From: Lagopus muta
Lineage: Eukaryota > Chordata > Aves > Galliformes > Phasianidae
Assembly (NCBI RefSeq): GCF_023343835.1
Contig: NC_064444.1
Location: 10,159,219 to 10,223,218, forward strand
Reading direction: 5' to 3'
DNA: 64,000 nt
The notes beneath the pieces were generated by a model. It searched no databases, had not been told where the DNA came from, and saw nothing but the letters and a program-made list of their open reading frames with translations. This document shows, piece after piece, positions 38,701-51,720 of the stretch. The stretch's first letter is position 1. Each line of letters begins with the position of its first letter. Both the position numbers and the translations under genes were made by a program.

Positions 38701-40295
38701 AGAAGTTTTATTGGAGCACATCTGCATCACTGAGTTTGTTTAGTTGCTACTTTTCTTTTAAGTTATCTAATTAATAAAGACTGATGAGATAATGGAAATA
38801 CAGGTTTTCTTTTGTATAAACATATTAAGTTCTCAAGGACAATGAAGTGAAATGAAGTGAGTGTGAAGCTTCAGTCCTTTGTAATAGTCATTTGACTGTA
38901 CAACTAATTTTACATTATTTTATAATGTTGACAATTTTATACCAGACATTCAGAACTAATTGTAGTAGCAAAGCATTCTTCATAAGATGCACTTGCCTCT
39001 GTGCTAGATAATAAAAAATAATATATTTGCAAGGCTGTACTGTAGTAAGAGTTCAAATTCGCTATATAAATGTCAATAATACATTTTGTTCCCAATACGT
39101 ATTATAAACACTAAGCAAAATCAGGGGTTCGTGGTGAAAGTTTTTGAAAGGTGTCCAACTGGCTTGTGAATCTATGTTTGATTGACTTTTTAACCTGCAG
39201 TCTTCAGACATGATGGAATTCAGTTGTAAGCACTTACAAGTATGTGTGCTATTGGCAAAAGTGCATTTTTGTCTTAGTTCATTAGATGTTTTAAAAACAA
39301 TTGTCCTCAAGTATCTGATAATTCTTTGTATAGCTGCTTTAGAGGGCGAAAAGTTGTGATTGTGAGCTTGAAAAAGTTAATGGTAAAACTGACAAATTTC
39401 TGACTTCAGTCAAGGTGCCAACTTGAACTGTGCTTTAAAGTGGAACAGTTGGTGTCAAAGCCAATTCAGAAATGTATTTGAAAAGCAAAACCCAAACTAG
39501 CAGATATATGCTGTCATGTATCATGCACAGTGACTGCAGTAAGGAACTGACTGGAAGTCAGTGCTTAGAGTGAGTTCTGTGGTCCTGTATGTGACAGCAA
39601 AGATTTGAGCATATAGGCTGTTATCTTTCCTCACTTTGGGGAAGTATATATGAGTACCCTATCCTTAACAGAAAGAGAGGCTTTAGGATTTGAAATACGG
39701 CCAGCTCTTTTATGTAAGCTTCAGGGAAATTCTTAGGAAAAAAAAAAGCAAAGCAGCTTTAAGCACTTATCTTTGATTGTGGTAAGTTTGCAAAAATCAG
39801 TTAGCCTGTATAACATAGCTTCCTCTTCTTATCTCTCTCTCTCTCTCTTTTAATATATTTACTTATTCATAAAGTAGCTTTTGTCTCTCTGCCACCAAGT
39901 GCCTGGCATTAAATTCTAGCAATGATTTAGCCATGTTCTGTTACCAGATCTTTTCCTGTAGACCTGGATTTGCAGATGAAAGACATGAAAATGCACTTTT
40001 ATTTTTAACTGAATCTCTATCTCTGGATGTAATTATTGGACCCACTGCATGGGAATACTTCTAGGCAAAAGATACTGTTTCATCAGATTTTGGACTGTAT
40101 TCAGTAAAAACAGTTCTGTGATGAAGTGAAGGTTTTTCATCATGAATTATGATCCTCTCAAAAAGGCAGAATCCTTTAAAATGATCAAGCTGTTAAGTAA
40201 GCAGGTGCTTAACATAAAATCTCAACACTAAAGGTGAGCTGCCCCATGGAGTTCACTGGATAATAAGGGTGCTGATGTCCTGTACCTGTCATTTA
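35791..40295. other. AT-rich DNA without a gene
   Basis: No supported gene. Simple runs include T17 at 36454-36470, A17 or so at 37612-37628, and (TC)n at 39832-39848. No transposon ends were recognised before the CR1 fragment. Confidence 0.5.
39832..39848. repeat. (TC)n microsatellite
   Basis: Eight to nine uninterrupted TC dinucleotides in AT-rich DNA. Confidence 0.9.
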
Positions 40296-40570
40296 GGGGA
40301 AATGGCTGTTTATGAGGGTGGATGGTTTTAAACTGAGGCAGGGGAGGTTTAGATTAGATATGAAGAGGAAGTGTTTCACACAGAGGGTGGTGGCACACAG
40401 GAGCAGGTTGCCCAACTGTGGATGCCCCATCCCTGGAGGCATTCAAGGCCAGGCTGTGTGGCTTTGGGCAGCCTGGCCTGATGGTTGGTGTCCCTGCATA
40501 TGGCAGGGGGTTGAAATGAGATGATCGTTGTGGTCCTATTCAACCCAGGCCATCCTGTGATTCTATGAAT
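40296..40570 (+). mobile_element. CR1 LINE fragment, 3' end
   Basis: The sequence follows the 3' end of avian CR1 retrotransposons in order: TGGTTTTAAACTGA, GGAGGTTTAGATTAGATAT, GGAGCAGGTTGCCCA, GATGCCCCATCCCTGGAGG, a TTCAAGGCCAGGCTG stretch, CCTGCATATGGCAGGGGG, and TGAAATGAGATGATCGTTGTGG. It ends with GTGATTCTATGAAT at 40570, the octamer-type CR1 terminus, and has no poly-A tail. Only the last 270 bases or so are present, the usual 5'-truncated form. The open frame inside it (40312-40524) lies in the 3' untranslated part and is not a gene. The exact left boundary is uncertain, because an insertion of extra bases appears at about 40300-40318. Confidence 0.92.
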
Positions 40571-42811
40571 TATTTAATCAGCTATATATCCTTACTTGAA
40601 CACCATAGAAGTATGGGCTAAATACACCTACATGAGGTATGTGAAAATGACTACTGTTTTTGAAGTGATAGAGTCTTTGTAACTGAACTGTGTGCTCTTT
40701 GATAATTCTGCTATTTCCCTTGTGGTTTGGTACACCTGCATTTTGAACCAAGTGTTAATAAGATTTTATACTAATAAGTGCTAATTTCTTCCTGAAATCC
40801 AAAATATGGTGGATAGAAAATGATGTGGGATGAGAAACTTGGATAACTGATTTTGTCTGTAGTGTTAGCCTGACAGGAATATTCTTGAATTTCTAATGCC
40901 TTCATTGGGAGCCTTTCTGTGGAGAAGTTAAGTGAGTTAGGAAAGCAAACCCTGAACCTTGCATTTTGTGAGTATTTTTCACAAGTGTTTTCTTTCTTAA
41001 AATGACCAACAGTGTGTTACTTCATGCAGTACTGGTCAGAAATCAAACTTGAAAGTATTTCTTACATAGGCTGAGAGTGAATTAAAAATGAAAATACTAA
41101 AGGAAATTGAAATGTGAAAATTTCAATATATTTCACTGATTGAACTCACAAGTAAGTTGTCTGGTTGGGAAGAGTGGTGAAGAAGGTCTTTTTGTTTGGA
41201 TTTTTAATGGCTTATGAGTTGTTTCGCAAATTTTGGTATTATATCTTTGCGTCATCTTGAATGAGAGCACTGTGCAACTTGTGGTCCTTACTGTCCTATT
41301 TTAAGCTTCAAAATGATGCCCAGGATCTCGATTTGGGCACACTAATTGTGTTCCTGTTTTGTTCCGGTGAAATAACAGAAGCAGCTGTGGTTTTACACTA
41401 AGAGAGGAAGGTTAAATTTAAGCTTTGCTATATGCCTGCTCTAGCAGATAACTCTTCTGAAGCCAGTATTTGATTAATATGATGGTCATGCCCACTTACC
41501 CTCCTACTTGAATGTATGTGCTTTTATTATACATGAAAATCTAAATGGCATTGATCATAGTAGATGAAAAAATGGCTTCTGAATGGCTGTTGTAAAATGC
41601 TTTCTTCAGGAAAAGCTTGCTGATTCTTGATTCATAAAACTATTTTTTTCACGTTAGAACTCAAAGTGAAAGTGAAACTAATGCTAGAAGCCAAGGGAGT
41701 TGCTTCTCTCAACTACTGGGTACTCAACATTCTTGTCCCTTTGGTTATTTTTACCTGTCTTTGCTTTCATGATTTCTGGAATTACCAAAGAGCTACCAAA
41801 ATCAAAACTGAGAACTACAGTTTTTACACAACTTCCTGTTCCAAAACATAAATTAATTTCTTTATCAGCATGGGCTTTTCTTGCTCGTTCTGCCACATAT
41901 TTTCAGATTTTATGGAAAGCTCTAATGTTGTGATAGTCAAAAGGTGAATAAAGATGACATCAGTTAACTTCAGTTTTAGATAATAAAATTCTAAAGTTGT
42001 CTTTGCTTTGTGAGTGGATCACTTTTTCCTTATTAATCATTTGGTTTTGGCTTTGCAAAAAGTTGTTTTATTATTTTAGAGTACCTCAATCCCGCTTCTC
42101 TGTCCTGCTAGTGCTTCATCAGCTTGGGAGATTCCTGGATCTTGGAATGTGAGAAACAGGAGGAGAAGTATCAGTATTTTGTTACAATAAGGTTATTTGA
42201 CTGAGATCTGTAATGAATAAAACAGTCATGGGAGGAGATTTTTTTTCTTTTTTTTTTTTGGTATGTGATCTGACTGGCACTTATTTGTAGCATGGTTTTT
42301 CCTGCTGTGAGTTTGCAGTTCTCCTTTCCAAAACTGAAGGATTACATGTAATTTATTTCACAGGAATGCTTTATGCTCGCAAGAGATGAACAGATGTTTA
42401 GAAAGCAAAGCAACTAGTCACTAGTTTTGTTACAGCTACACCAGTGATCAATTGTATGAATTTAGCTGTATCAAAATGGATGTTTCAGAGGCATTTCAAT
42501 CAAAAGTGGTGCCATTCTGGGCTTGAAACATGGTCTTAGATTTATTTTTCTAGCAGTGTGATCCTTGAAGATTGTACTTCATGCACCATTTTTAGGCATG
42601 TCAACATCCCTTACAAAATACAGAGATGAGCGTTATTTCATAGAGGTGGCACAAAAGAATACAATAAAATGGATTTATTTTGTCTTAATTTATTTAAAAT
42701 GTGCACAGACAGAACTGGGGTAAAATCTGTGAGATGAAATATCTTGTTCACATGAATATATTGGAGGAAAAATGATCAACACTATTCCAACTTTGAAAGG
42801 AAAAGTGGAAT
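40571..42811. other. AT-rich DNA without a gene
   Basis: Ordinary sequence with a broken T run at about 42240-42260. Frames at 41627-41933 overlap on both strands and carry no recognisable protein. Confidence 0.5.
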
Positions 42812-43186
42812 ATGTGGCTTGTTTTTACAGGCAGTAAAGTTCTAGTGATGCATTTCACTGTGCTTGCATATAGGTTTAATTTTCTGATGCCCAGAAGCAT
42901 ATATTCACTGCAGTCTGAGCTGTCCTACAAGCTCTGGGAATTCTGCTCAGGAGCTATTGCAAGACAGGACTTCGTTTCTGTTCCTGGTTGCGTAGCTGAT
43001 TTCAAGCAGTACCTTCTGAGGCAAAGTACGACTATGCCAGTGGTGATTAAAGGTGAACATTATTTTTTAATATTATTACTATTCCTTAAGTACTATTCAG
43101 AGTATAGAGGTGTACTGCTTTACTGGAACAATACATGTCTGAACATTAAAAGGAAGTATAGCATGGTGCTACCCCAAGATTTCTGA
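42812..43186 (+). other. Longest ATG-started open frame (124 codons), unrecognised
   Basis: This is the longest open frame in the window. The product would have hydrophobic stretches near residues 15-30 and 85-95 and no recognisable domain or cysteine pattern. Codon use is AT-biased like the surrounding DNA, and there is no promoter, polyadenylation or splice context that singles it out. A frame of this length is expected by chance in 64 kb of AT-rich sequence. It could also be a remnant of an old element beside the LTR-like repeat further right. I do not claim a protein. Confidence 0.12.
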
Positions 43187-43948
43187 TTCCTTTATGCTTT
43201 GTATCAAAAGCAATTTTAATCACTGCTTTTTGTATGTGAGAATAGTAGTGTTGTTTTTCAGGTAATATATTTTGCTTCAGTTTTGCCAGAGATGCAATGA
43301 AAAGCTTCAGTGACCCAAGAAGCAAATATATGCTGTCTTCATATAACAGAGGTAAGTGTAGAGTCTGGCTTGCTGTTGTCAGCCAGGAGTTCTTGCTGAA
43401 GAATGTCATCAGCCTCTAGAGGGTTTATGGATCTAAAGTCAGTTGAATTGGGTTTGACTGCATTAAAAGGGCATTACATGACACAAACTGTATCTGGTTT
43501 ATCTACATTCCAGTGTTACAGCAGTCATGTTTCCTTTGCAGTTTGTTGCTTAAAGACTGCAGGGGTCACACTGTGTCAGCTGGTGTGTCAGAGTGTAAAT
43601 AATACCAAAATAAACATTGGATTAACAGAAAAAACATTGTTACTTGGACTTTGGCATTATCAGAAAGTGAGGCTGTAGTGTATGATTATCTCAAAGCAGA
43701 TGAAGTTGCAGTTTTTGTGCTATGTCTGCTGCTTTTCTTACTTCCACTCTGTTTCTGAAGACAAAGTTATTGGGGTCACCAACAATAATGCAAAACATTG
43801 TAGTGTTATGTCTTGGGAAAAAGTGGCAGCTTCAGGAAATTATGGAACAGAACATAATAATTTCAGTTGAGATCAGTAAGTTTTTGTTGTGGTATATCTA
43901 AGGCAAGCAGGCAAGAAGTTAGGTGAATGCAGAAGGCCAGCATACCAG
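43187..43948. other. AT-rich DNA without a gene
   Basis: Short frames only (91 and 62 codons), with no recognised family. It may include the left flank of the LTR-like repeat. Confidence 0.4.
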
Positions 43949-44430
43949 GTGCCACAAATGAGAAAACAGTGCCACAAATGAGAGAGATAATTTGCACCTG
44001 TAGGGGAATTGTTATGACAGGGCCTGAACTGATGATTGAGCACCTGGTGAAGGGGGTGGCTGGCTCTGGAAGTACAGACACAAGTGATTGACTTCATTGA
44101 GGTGCTTCCCACCTCATTGGGAGGGGTGAGCCACCCCTCCCTGGGCTCATTTAAGGGCTAGCCTCCAAAGGGAGATTGCGTCCTGGATGAGGACTGCCTC
44201 CTGAGAAGGAATGTTCCACTGTTATGAGACGCTCATCTGCTGGGTGAGTTGAATTTTTGATGTATATGATTATTGTTATTCCTAACAATACTTTGCCTGG
44301 TGTTGCAAAGAACTTGTCAGAAGTGGTTTTGCTGCCTCTTAGGAAAAACAGCACTGTACTGAGAATTGATTCACTAAACCCACCTGACGGCCAGACAAGG
44401 TGTGCGTTTGTGTATGTGAAATCACTAGAA
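43949..44430 (+). mobile_element. Probable LTR-like interspersed repeat
   Basis: This block is GC-richer than its flanks. It contains a perfect 15-base direct repeat, GTGCCACAAATGAGA, at 43949 and 43969, as in enhancer repeats of LTRs. A TATA-like CTCATTTAAGGGCTAG at about 44147 is followed by a conserved-looking leader (GAGGACTGCCTCCTGAG, CACTGTTATGAGACGC, TTGCCTGGTGTTGCAAAG, CTGACGGCCAGACAAGG). The organisation suggests a plus-strand LTR promoter with R/U5. I recall similar sequence in chicken repeats but cannot name the family. No paired LTR, gag or pol was seen, so it would be a solitary copy. Both boundaries are approximate. Confidence 0.45.
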
Positions 44431-46795
44431 AAATGTATTAAAAAAAAAAAATAAATATAATAATCTTAAAATGTTCTCTTGTAAACGCTGTGAATGCAGT
44501 GTCCTAAATAGTGTCTAGTGGTACCAGGATACCATTCCTTATGTTTCATTTGAGCTAGGTATATACACAGTTCAGAAACTTACTTGTGTTAATAGGGTCA
44601 CTTGTTTTGGTAGTGTTTCTTGTATGGAAATCTTGTGGGATTAAGACGGCTAACTGCATGTTCTCTAGATGGTCTTTAGCTAATATGTGAGCTAGCTATT
44701 GCTTGAGTGACAGTGGAGTGGCAAGTTGTTTGGAGGAGGAAGATATTAGAAAGGTGCTTACAATACGTTGGAAGTATCTTGTATTTTCAGTGCTCTGCCT
44801 TGGATGGTGAGACACATCAGTGCTCAAGTTACGTATTCCTTCTAGCATACAGAATGTTTCATTTGCCATTTCTTGCATTGAATTAGATAGTTAAAATGCT
44901 TGAAACACCTTGCTGTCCTGGGTATAGGCTGTTATGTAGGACTTGATAGCTGGGACAAGCACCATCATGGAATGGCTACTTAAATATTTCCTTGAGAGTA
45001 GTTTTTCTGTGCTGACAGAACAGTTGGAGATAGGTTTCAGCCTGTCTTCCTAATGGAAAAAGCTAACTGTGAGTTTCCATATTGGGGGGGAAAGGGGGAG
45101 AATTCTGAAGTGGAAAGTTTAAAGCCATTGCTGTCCATGACTTGATCTTTCCTTGCTTTTGTGAAGGGTTCCAAGGTGAGGTTATAACAATGTAAGTTGT
45201 GAAGCTAGAAAAATGTACTTTATCAGTTGCATGCTGATATATAAGCAGGGAAATATCAGGAAATATCAGGCAGTAGTATAAGGCCCCAGAGGATTTCTCA
45301 TTATGCCTTTGATCTTGTTGATTTCTCAAGAGGAATATATCCTTTGGGCCAAATAAACTGCTAGACCTGGAAAGGTACAGATGCCTGTTGTTGCTACGTC
45401 TATTAATTTACTGCATGGGAGCAAATGAATAGATAATTCTGTCCTCTATACGTGAATTAATATTTGAGGGAATAGGATAGATGATTAGTTTTTAACCTGT
45501 TAGTATTTAAGAGTTTCACAAGAAGCTTCAGGTTCTCTCTTTTTCCTGTGGTTTTTTTTTTTTTTTTTTTTTCAATTTTGATGTAAATGATTGTTATATT
45601 AGCTATGTTGTTACTAATGCAATTAATAAATCAGTCCAAGTTATATATAAACAAAAAATAAACAAAAAATGACCTTTTAGGAAAGATCTTGAAGCAATTT
45701 GGTTTCTTGATCTTAACACCTGGAGTAGATGATCACTGCTGTACTGTTTGGAGGCTACAGGGCAGAAGCAAGTTGAACTCTGGTTTGCTTGCATTTTAAT
45801 CTGGGGTGGAATACAAAAATCATAGCTGGCTATGAACAGCTATTGGCAAAATCTTCTATTAGTGCAGGTATTGTGTTTTCCCATTGTGCTTTGACACTCT
45901 CTGGGCTATAGGGACGCTCAATTAATGTATTACAGAGTGGAAAAGTAGAACTGCAAAGAGATGTTGGCTGCATAACGTGCAAATTCGTATGTGTCTTGTG
46001 CATTCCATTTGGGGTAGCAACTAGGGGAAAAATAGTTAATTTCCCAAGAGAAGCACAGTGTACACACTCAGTGACTAAAAAATTAAATAGGAAAAGCAAA
46101 ATAACATGGTGCTACCAATTTTATGTTACAGTCTTGACTGAACTTGGCATTACACTTGGTGTAACACAATGTCCAGAATAGATATCATTAAAATTCTCTT
46201 TAGTACCATAAGTAAAAACATTTTTTTTTTTTTAAATATGTATATTGGAAACAAATACGATTTTTTAAAATAAATATTGACTGTAAAGGAGTCTATATAA
46301 ATTCTATGTTTTGTCTTGGCCTTGTTTTCAAATCTATTCTAATCCCAGTTGTGTTGGTACAGGACAGGATTTAAATGTTTTCCATCTCGTGCCAGGTACG
46401 GAAGAAAAAAGTGTGTTAATGTTTGCATGAGAATCAAGATATATGTACATAAAATGCATAAAATCTTCATGCCTGCAGCACTGTTTACAGCATGTTAAAA
46501 GTCAGACAGAGACTCTTGAAAATTCCATTCTGCACTTCATTTACATGCAGTACTTTTAAATGTGATGAGATGTTCTGCTGAGGTGCTACTAGATTTTGGG
46601 TTAATTTTATGTTTATTTATCATTTGTGCTTTGTTTAAAAAAAAAAATATTGCTGACATCTGTAGTTTGCCTTTCCCCCTTACAGAAGGGACTTTGTTTC
46701 ATCTTCTGAGTTAAGATTAAATATTATTGGATGGTGCAAAGGGAGAGCAAGTTAGACTGCATTAGATTTAACCTGCGATTTTCAGCATCTATGGC
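44431..46795. other. AT-rich DNA without a gene
   Basis: Contains a tandem GGAAATATCA pair at about 45249-45268, a T21 run at 45552-45572 and a tandem AAACAAAAAAT pair near 45650. No gene supported. Confidence 0.5.
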
Positions 46796-46799
46796 ATAC

Positions 46800-46975
46800 A
46801 AGCTTCAGGGCTATTCTATGCTGTCAACTTGTCAGTCTCTAGACTCAAAGATATTTTGCAGCTGAGTGTTTTTTATTAGTGTTCACAGAGCATTTATCAC
46901 GCAGCGTGTGTTGCCATAATTAAATTACACACAGTGAAACTCAAAGCTGAAGTTTTAAGCAAAGTGCGTTTTGGT
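46800..46975. promoter_or_regulatory. Candidate conserved non-coding element with CACGC/GCGTG palindrome
   Basis: Short high-complexity block. CACGC-A-GCGTG is a perfect inverted repeat at 46898-46908, next to CCATAATTAAATTAC (homeodomain core). Two E-box or HES-like half sites in inverted order would fit bHLH binding. The regulatory reading is inferred. Confidence 0.28.
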
Positions 46976-49900
46976 GCCTTTTAATGCTGCTCAGTCTCCC
47001 AGTGCAGCCCTATCTCCAGCTAACTTCCCTGTTTTTCTTCAACTGCTTCCAAATTCTGATCCAATATTCTCCACTGACTTGTTTCTGTTCTTGAATCATT
47101 CTAACTCCTCCCAGGTATCTCACGCAGGTGTTCTCCAGCCCTATTCCAAAGAGTTGAGAGAGCACCTGGTGTCCTTTTGCGTCCATTCTTTTGTCATCCT
47201 TGAGCACAGTACTGTGGTTCAGTTTCTGTGCATCTAGCCTGTGATGTCAGGGAAAATGAAAAAGCAATGAGAAGAAACCTTTTTAAGGAAAAGCTGGCAT
47301 CTACATAAGAATGACAGGTGTGGGAGTATTTCAGGGAAAATAATATAACCCAAGTGGGGATGTTTTTGGGTATATGCCCTTATTTTGTAATCCTGGCGTA
47401 CAAAATAAGTGTTCTTTTAGACTTGTTTTAGTTAAATTCTAATCCTCACTTAGGATATTGAGTCTGACCAAGCACTTAGGCATCACGAGTAAGGCCTTAA
47501 AACTCACTTATTTTGTTTTCTTATGTAAGTTAAGATGAAATTGAAGTCTTGTTTTCTATGCTTCCATGTTCACAGTAACTTAAAAAAAAACAAAACAACA
47601 CATGACTATTAGGTGAATGGTGCTTTTTTAGGATCACATTATCCAGCGACAAAAGCTCTAAAGAAGAACAAAAAACTGTGAAATATTGTGAAATTAATAA
47701 CATGTTTGAGGCACCTGTCAATAGTGAGCATTTCATTGTGTATGGATGAGTTCACTTTTTACTAGCTAATTATAGTCTCACTTTGCAGTTTTGTTTTCTA
47801 CATTTGATCTTGATTTTTGTACAAAATGAGCTTCTCTAAATCCGCGTTAAGGTTAGTTGGATGTCTAGTAGCACTTCTATTTTGATATTTGTTTGTCATA
47901 TTTAGCTTTTTTATGACAGTATCTGTCTGTTCTGGAATGTGCTTTCCTATGCTCTTCTGAATGCTTGCTGGTTAAAGAAAATGTGGCTAAAATGATCAAC
48001 TTTTTACTGTTTTTACAGTTGTTTCTCTGCCAGTTTATTTTCTGTTTGCAAAGCCACTTACACATGGTTGAATTTGGTACGGGCTGTACATTTCTTCAGT
48101 AGAGCTTTAGCCACCAAAAATTGTATGTGCGTAATTGAAGTTCCTTTGAATGAACATGCTAATTTCTAAAGAAGAGGAGATTCTTGGAATATTAAGAGTG
48201 GTTATTAGACTGGTGGTTATTACTGGATATTGGACTGGTTTTCACCAGGGATGCCCTACTGTCCATTAGCAGCCATCCCAACTTGGCGTGAATCTTTTCT
48301 TGCTTTGTGAGAATGATTTTTTACTGTGTGCAAATTATTGACCTTCAGTATCAAACAACTTCTTCGTCTAAATTCTTTAACAGAACAAACATAGGTAAGC
48401 AGATCTTGCCTAGTTTGGTTTAGTTCCACTATGTAACTTTCACATTAATCCAGGTTACTTATTATAATTTAGCAGCTAAGACTCAACAGCTACCTAATTT
48501 TTGTAGGATTCCTTCCAAGACTGCATGATAATGGAGCAGCTTGTAGTGTTGAGTGACCTTCTCTTGTAGTAATTTCTCCCCCTGGGTATTGAAATTGATT
48601 TTCTTCCTCTTGGCATGTGAAGAGTCGAAGTGTGCCCCTTGCCCTGAATCTCCCATGAGCACATGGTGGCATCTGAAACAAATAATGTGGATGCTGCTGC
48701 TTACAGGTCCTCAGTGTAGCAGAATCAGGAAATAGAGAATGTTTTCAGTCGGTTTCCCTCTGTGCTGGGGTATCATTTAGTTCAGAAACAGTGTTTACTG
48801 TAGGTTACATTCTGTCAGATTGTTTTAGGGGTGCTTGAGGATATGAGTAATAGGGGGGATTTGTTTTAACTATTAAGGTCAAAGGCAGCATGTGCCACAG
48901 AGGGAGAAAGCGCCAAATGAGATCTCTGACCACCACAGAGCTGTGTGTGTTTATCTGTATATCTAGTCTTTAACACAGGGCTAAATATGTTGCCTGTGGT
49001 TGGATACATGCAATCCCTTTATGGTGCCATTACATTCAGTATGTTTGAAATGCTTGAGAAGTTTCCTACTGCGAGGGAGCCTGTGTGGGTGGCAGCCATG
49101 TAGCCTGACAGTGCTGACCCTCTGGTTAGGAAACTTGTGTCAGCCATTCAAAGTGTTTCTTCAGTATGTGGAGTTCTGGAGCATGCGTGATCAAAACAAG
49201 ATGCGTGCCTGGAAAGTTTTTATGCTTAGAAATTCGGAATATGGGAATGTAGTGTTTGGTATCCTTGAAGAAGAAAAGAAAATGAAACAATGCATCAATA
49301 AAATAAAGAATCACATATGCTTGTAGTTGTCAAAACTGCCGAGAATTTACTGAGTTGGATAAAATGTTATAAGAGAATATGCCAGTGTGTCTTGTTGGAA
49401 CGTCATTTTGTTTGCCTTTTGCATATGTGAAAGGTGAAGAGAGGGTAGCAAAAGACTGGTACTTTAGAAGATGAAAATATTTTTCCTTCATTTAATGAAT
49501 TTTTTCAAGTGATTTTGATATGTTAATTTAGACAATTTTGACAGAAACAACTGCTACAGAAACTTACTAAGAAAATGTTGTGCCTGAAACTACAAGTACT
49601 TCAGTCTTTGTCCCCACTGCATTGGGCTTATCACCTCATGGAGACATTATTGGTAGTCAGGTTGAAGCCCTGCATGGAGGTCTCTAAATAAGCAGAGATA
49701 AGAAAAATAGATAGCATAAAAGCATGTTCTGAGAGTGTTTTTGAATTGGAGAAGGAATTATGTTGTTGAGGCAGAAGTCAAGTATGATGCATGTTTTAGG
49801 ACAGTATGAAGAAGTTTTTCTAGGAAAAGGAAATGCTTTGAGTCCACAGGAGGCACTCGCTCAATTCTGCTTATTTACAACTTTTTCCTTCCTTTCCACT

Positions 49901-51345
49901 ATGCTGTATAGTCATTTTCTCTGACTGTTCTTGTCTTTCGTCAGTTCAGTAAATCCTTTTTCTTTGCATGGAGAAAAGCAAGTAGTGAACTCCTAAACAT
50001 GTATGTGCAACAGATACTGGAATACCTCACTAGTGCTTATTTATTTGTAGAGTTAAGACAGTGTTGCATCAGCCGTACGTCCAGTGAAAATTAACGACAT
50101 CTTGAACTTGCCTGTTGTCATTCTGTGGATCTGGAATAATTCATACATTTACTAGAACAAAACTACTGAATGCCAAGTATGAGTACCTGAATTGACACTG
50201 TATAGTTCACAGGATTATGAATATATATATAGGGATATTTATTCAGCTTTAATATTTATTGCAGCTAAGTGTATGGCTGCACACTGGCAGCTTTGGTACA
50301 CGTGTACATGTGTGTCTGAGTGCTATTTTTGACTTGTGATTCCCTCTACTTCAGTTCCTTGCTCCTAGCAGAACTAACTTGAAAGATTGTCTGGAAGATT
50401 ACTTCTTGGGTAGCAGAATGACTGTGAATTGGGCAACTGATAAGTAATACTGTGCAATTCTCTTTTAAGTATATACATAATCATTAGAAAATAGTCATGT
50501 ACAACAAGCAGTAAACATGTGCTTTAATTCTAACCAGCAAAACTGAAAATATTTGAAAGTGAATGGTTGCTCTATTCAGCACAAGGATAAACATATGTTG
50601 GAGAAGTGTGTGATTCCATTTAATCTCGGTATTGATTAGAATACAATTGTTCAGCCAATATCCCCAAAACGTTGAGAAGGAAAACAAAGTGAGGAAAATA
50701 CGAACAGTAATCTTCAGCAATAAATCAGTGAAGTAAACAAATGTTATGTGCATTTAAGTAATAAAGACATAGTAGTGTAGAGAATGAATTATGTTAGCAG
50801 GTGAAATTCCTGTTAGCGGGCAGTTAATGAAAAAGGAAGATGATAGAAGGGAGATGGCAAACTAAATGAGTGAATAACCTGTGTGTATAAGGTTTCATGA
50901 TAAACGAATCTAAACAGCAGTCATTAAATATAATTTTAACAAGATCTCAAGAACAATGGTATAAGCAATTGAAGAGGCAACAACCCATAGTGGGGCTGTA
51001 ACATGTTCTTTCCTTCAGTGATCGTGATAGCATGCTAATTATAATTGTCAGTAACAGCATCCTGTGGTGAGCTGAAGAGTTTCACTGTCATCTTTACATG
51101 AATGTATTGTGAAAGGGACGACACAGACAACTCTATAAAGAAAAGGAGAAGAAAGGAAAGAGGAAGAAAGTGCTGAGATAGACAGCAAGTGAACTCCAGA
51201 GAAGAGGATTTCAGGTAAAAGAAGTAATATAACTAAAATTAAGAGTCTTCTGTTCAAAAGGGACAGAAATAATATTGAAAACAGCGTCTGTTTCCCTTTG
51301 ACACCTTACAAAATTCAAAATAGAATTTTAAATACCTTTTGCTCT
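46976..51345. other. AT-rich DNA without a gene
   Basis: Quiet sequence. A 108-codon frame at 49000-49326 has no recognisable domain and starts at a non-ATG codon (TTG). The notable small motif is the 12-base palindrome at 50296-50307. No transposon ends recognised. Confidence 0.5.
50296..50307. promoter_or_regulatory. 12-base perfect palindrome with a CACGTG E-box
   Basis: GTACACGTGTAC is self-complementary and centred on CACGTG, the canonical E-box bound by MYC/MAX, USF and CLOCK/BMAL1 proteins. It is followed by ATGTGTGTCTG. One site alone does not prove regulation. Confidence 0.3.
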
Positions 51346-51349
51346 TTAA

Positions 51350-51720
51350 TACAAAGCTTCATTTAGTCAGGGCTATTACATAGCTTCAAAAATCTCAGCT
51401 CAGAGAAGGAAGACTGTCTTTTTATCTGGCAGTTAGAGCTCACGCTCTTCCTTCCTCCCCTTCTGTCTTATCACATACCCTCTCTGCTTCTTATTTGTAT
51501 TCACCTGCTTTCTAATTAGCATCCCATAAAGTTACACACTTACAGTTTATTTAACCTCAACTCATGACACTGGCTATTATCCCTTGCATCAGGGAGGATG
51601 ATCGTTAGAAGACCTTTACAGAGTGCACCTTATTACTTGTACATGGCAGATATCAATTACAAGGAAGGTCTAATGGGTCTGTAGTCATTAGAATTCTACA
51701 AAATAAAGTTTTAGTGGAGG
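51350..51720. promoter_or_regulatory. Candidate conserved non-coding element
   Basis: A pyrimidine-rich but complex block with CTTTCTAATTAGCATCCC (homeodomain TAATTAG), CTTATCACATACC (GATA-like), ACCTCAACTCATGACAC and GCAGATATCAATTACAAGG. It carries no repeat and no coding frame. Judged regulatory on motif density only. Confidence 0.3.

Noticed and set aside
42812..43186. 124-codon open frame as a real gene
   Set aside because: No domain, no conserved motif, no splice or polyadenylation context, and a length expected by chance in 64 kb of AT-rich DNA.
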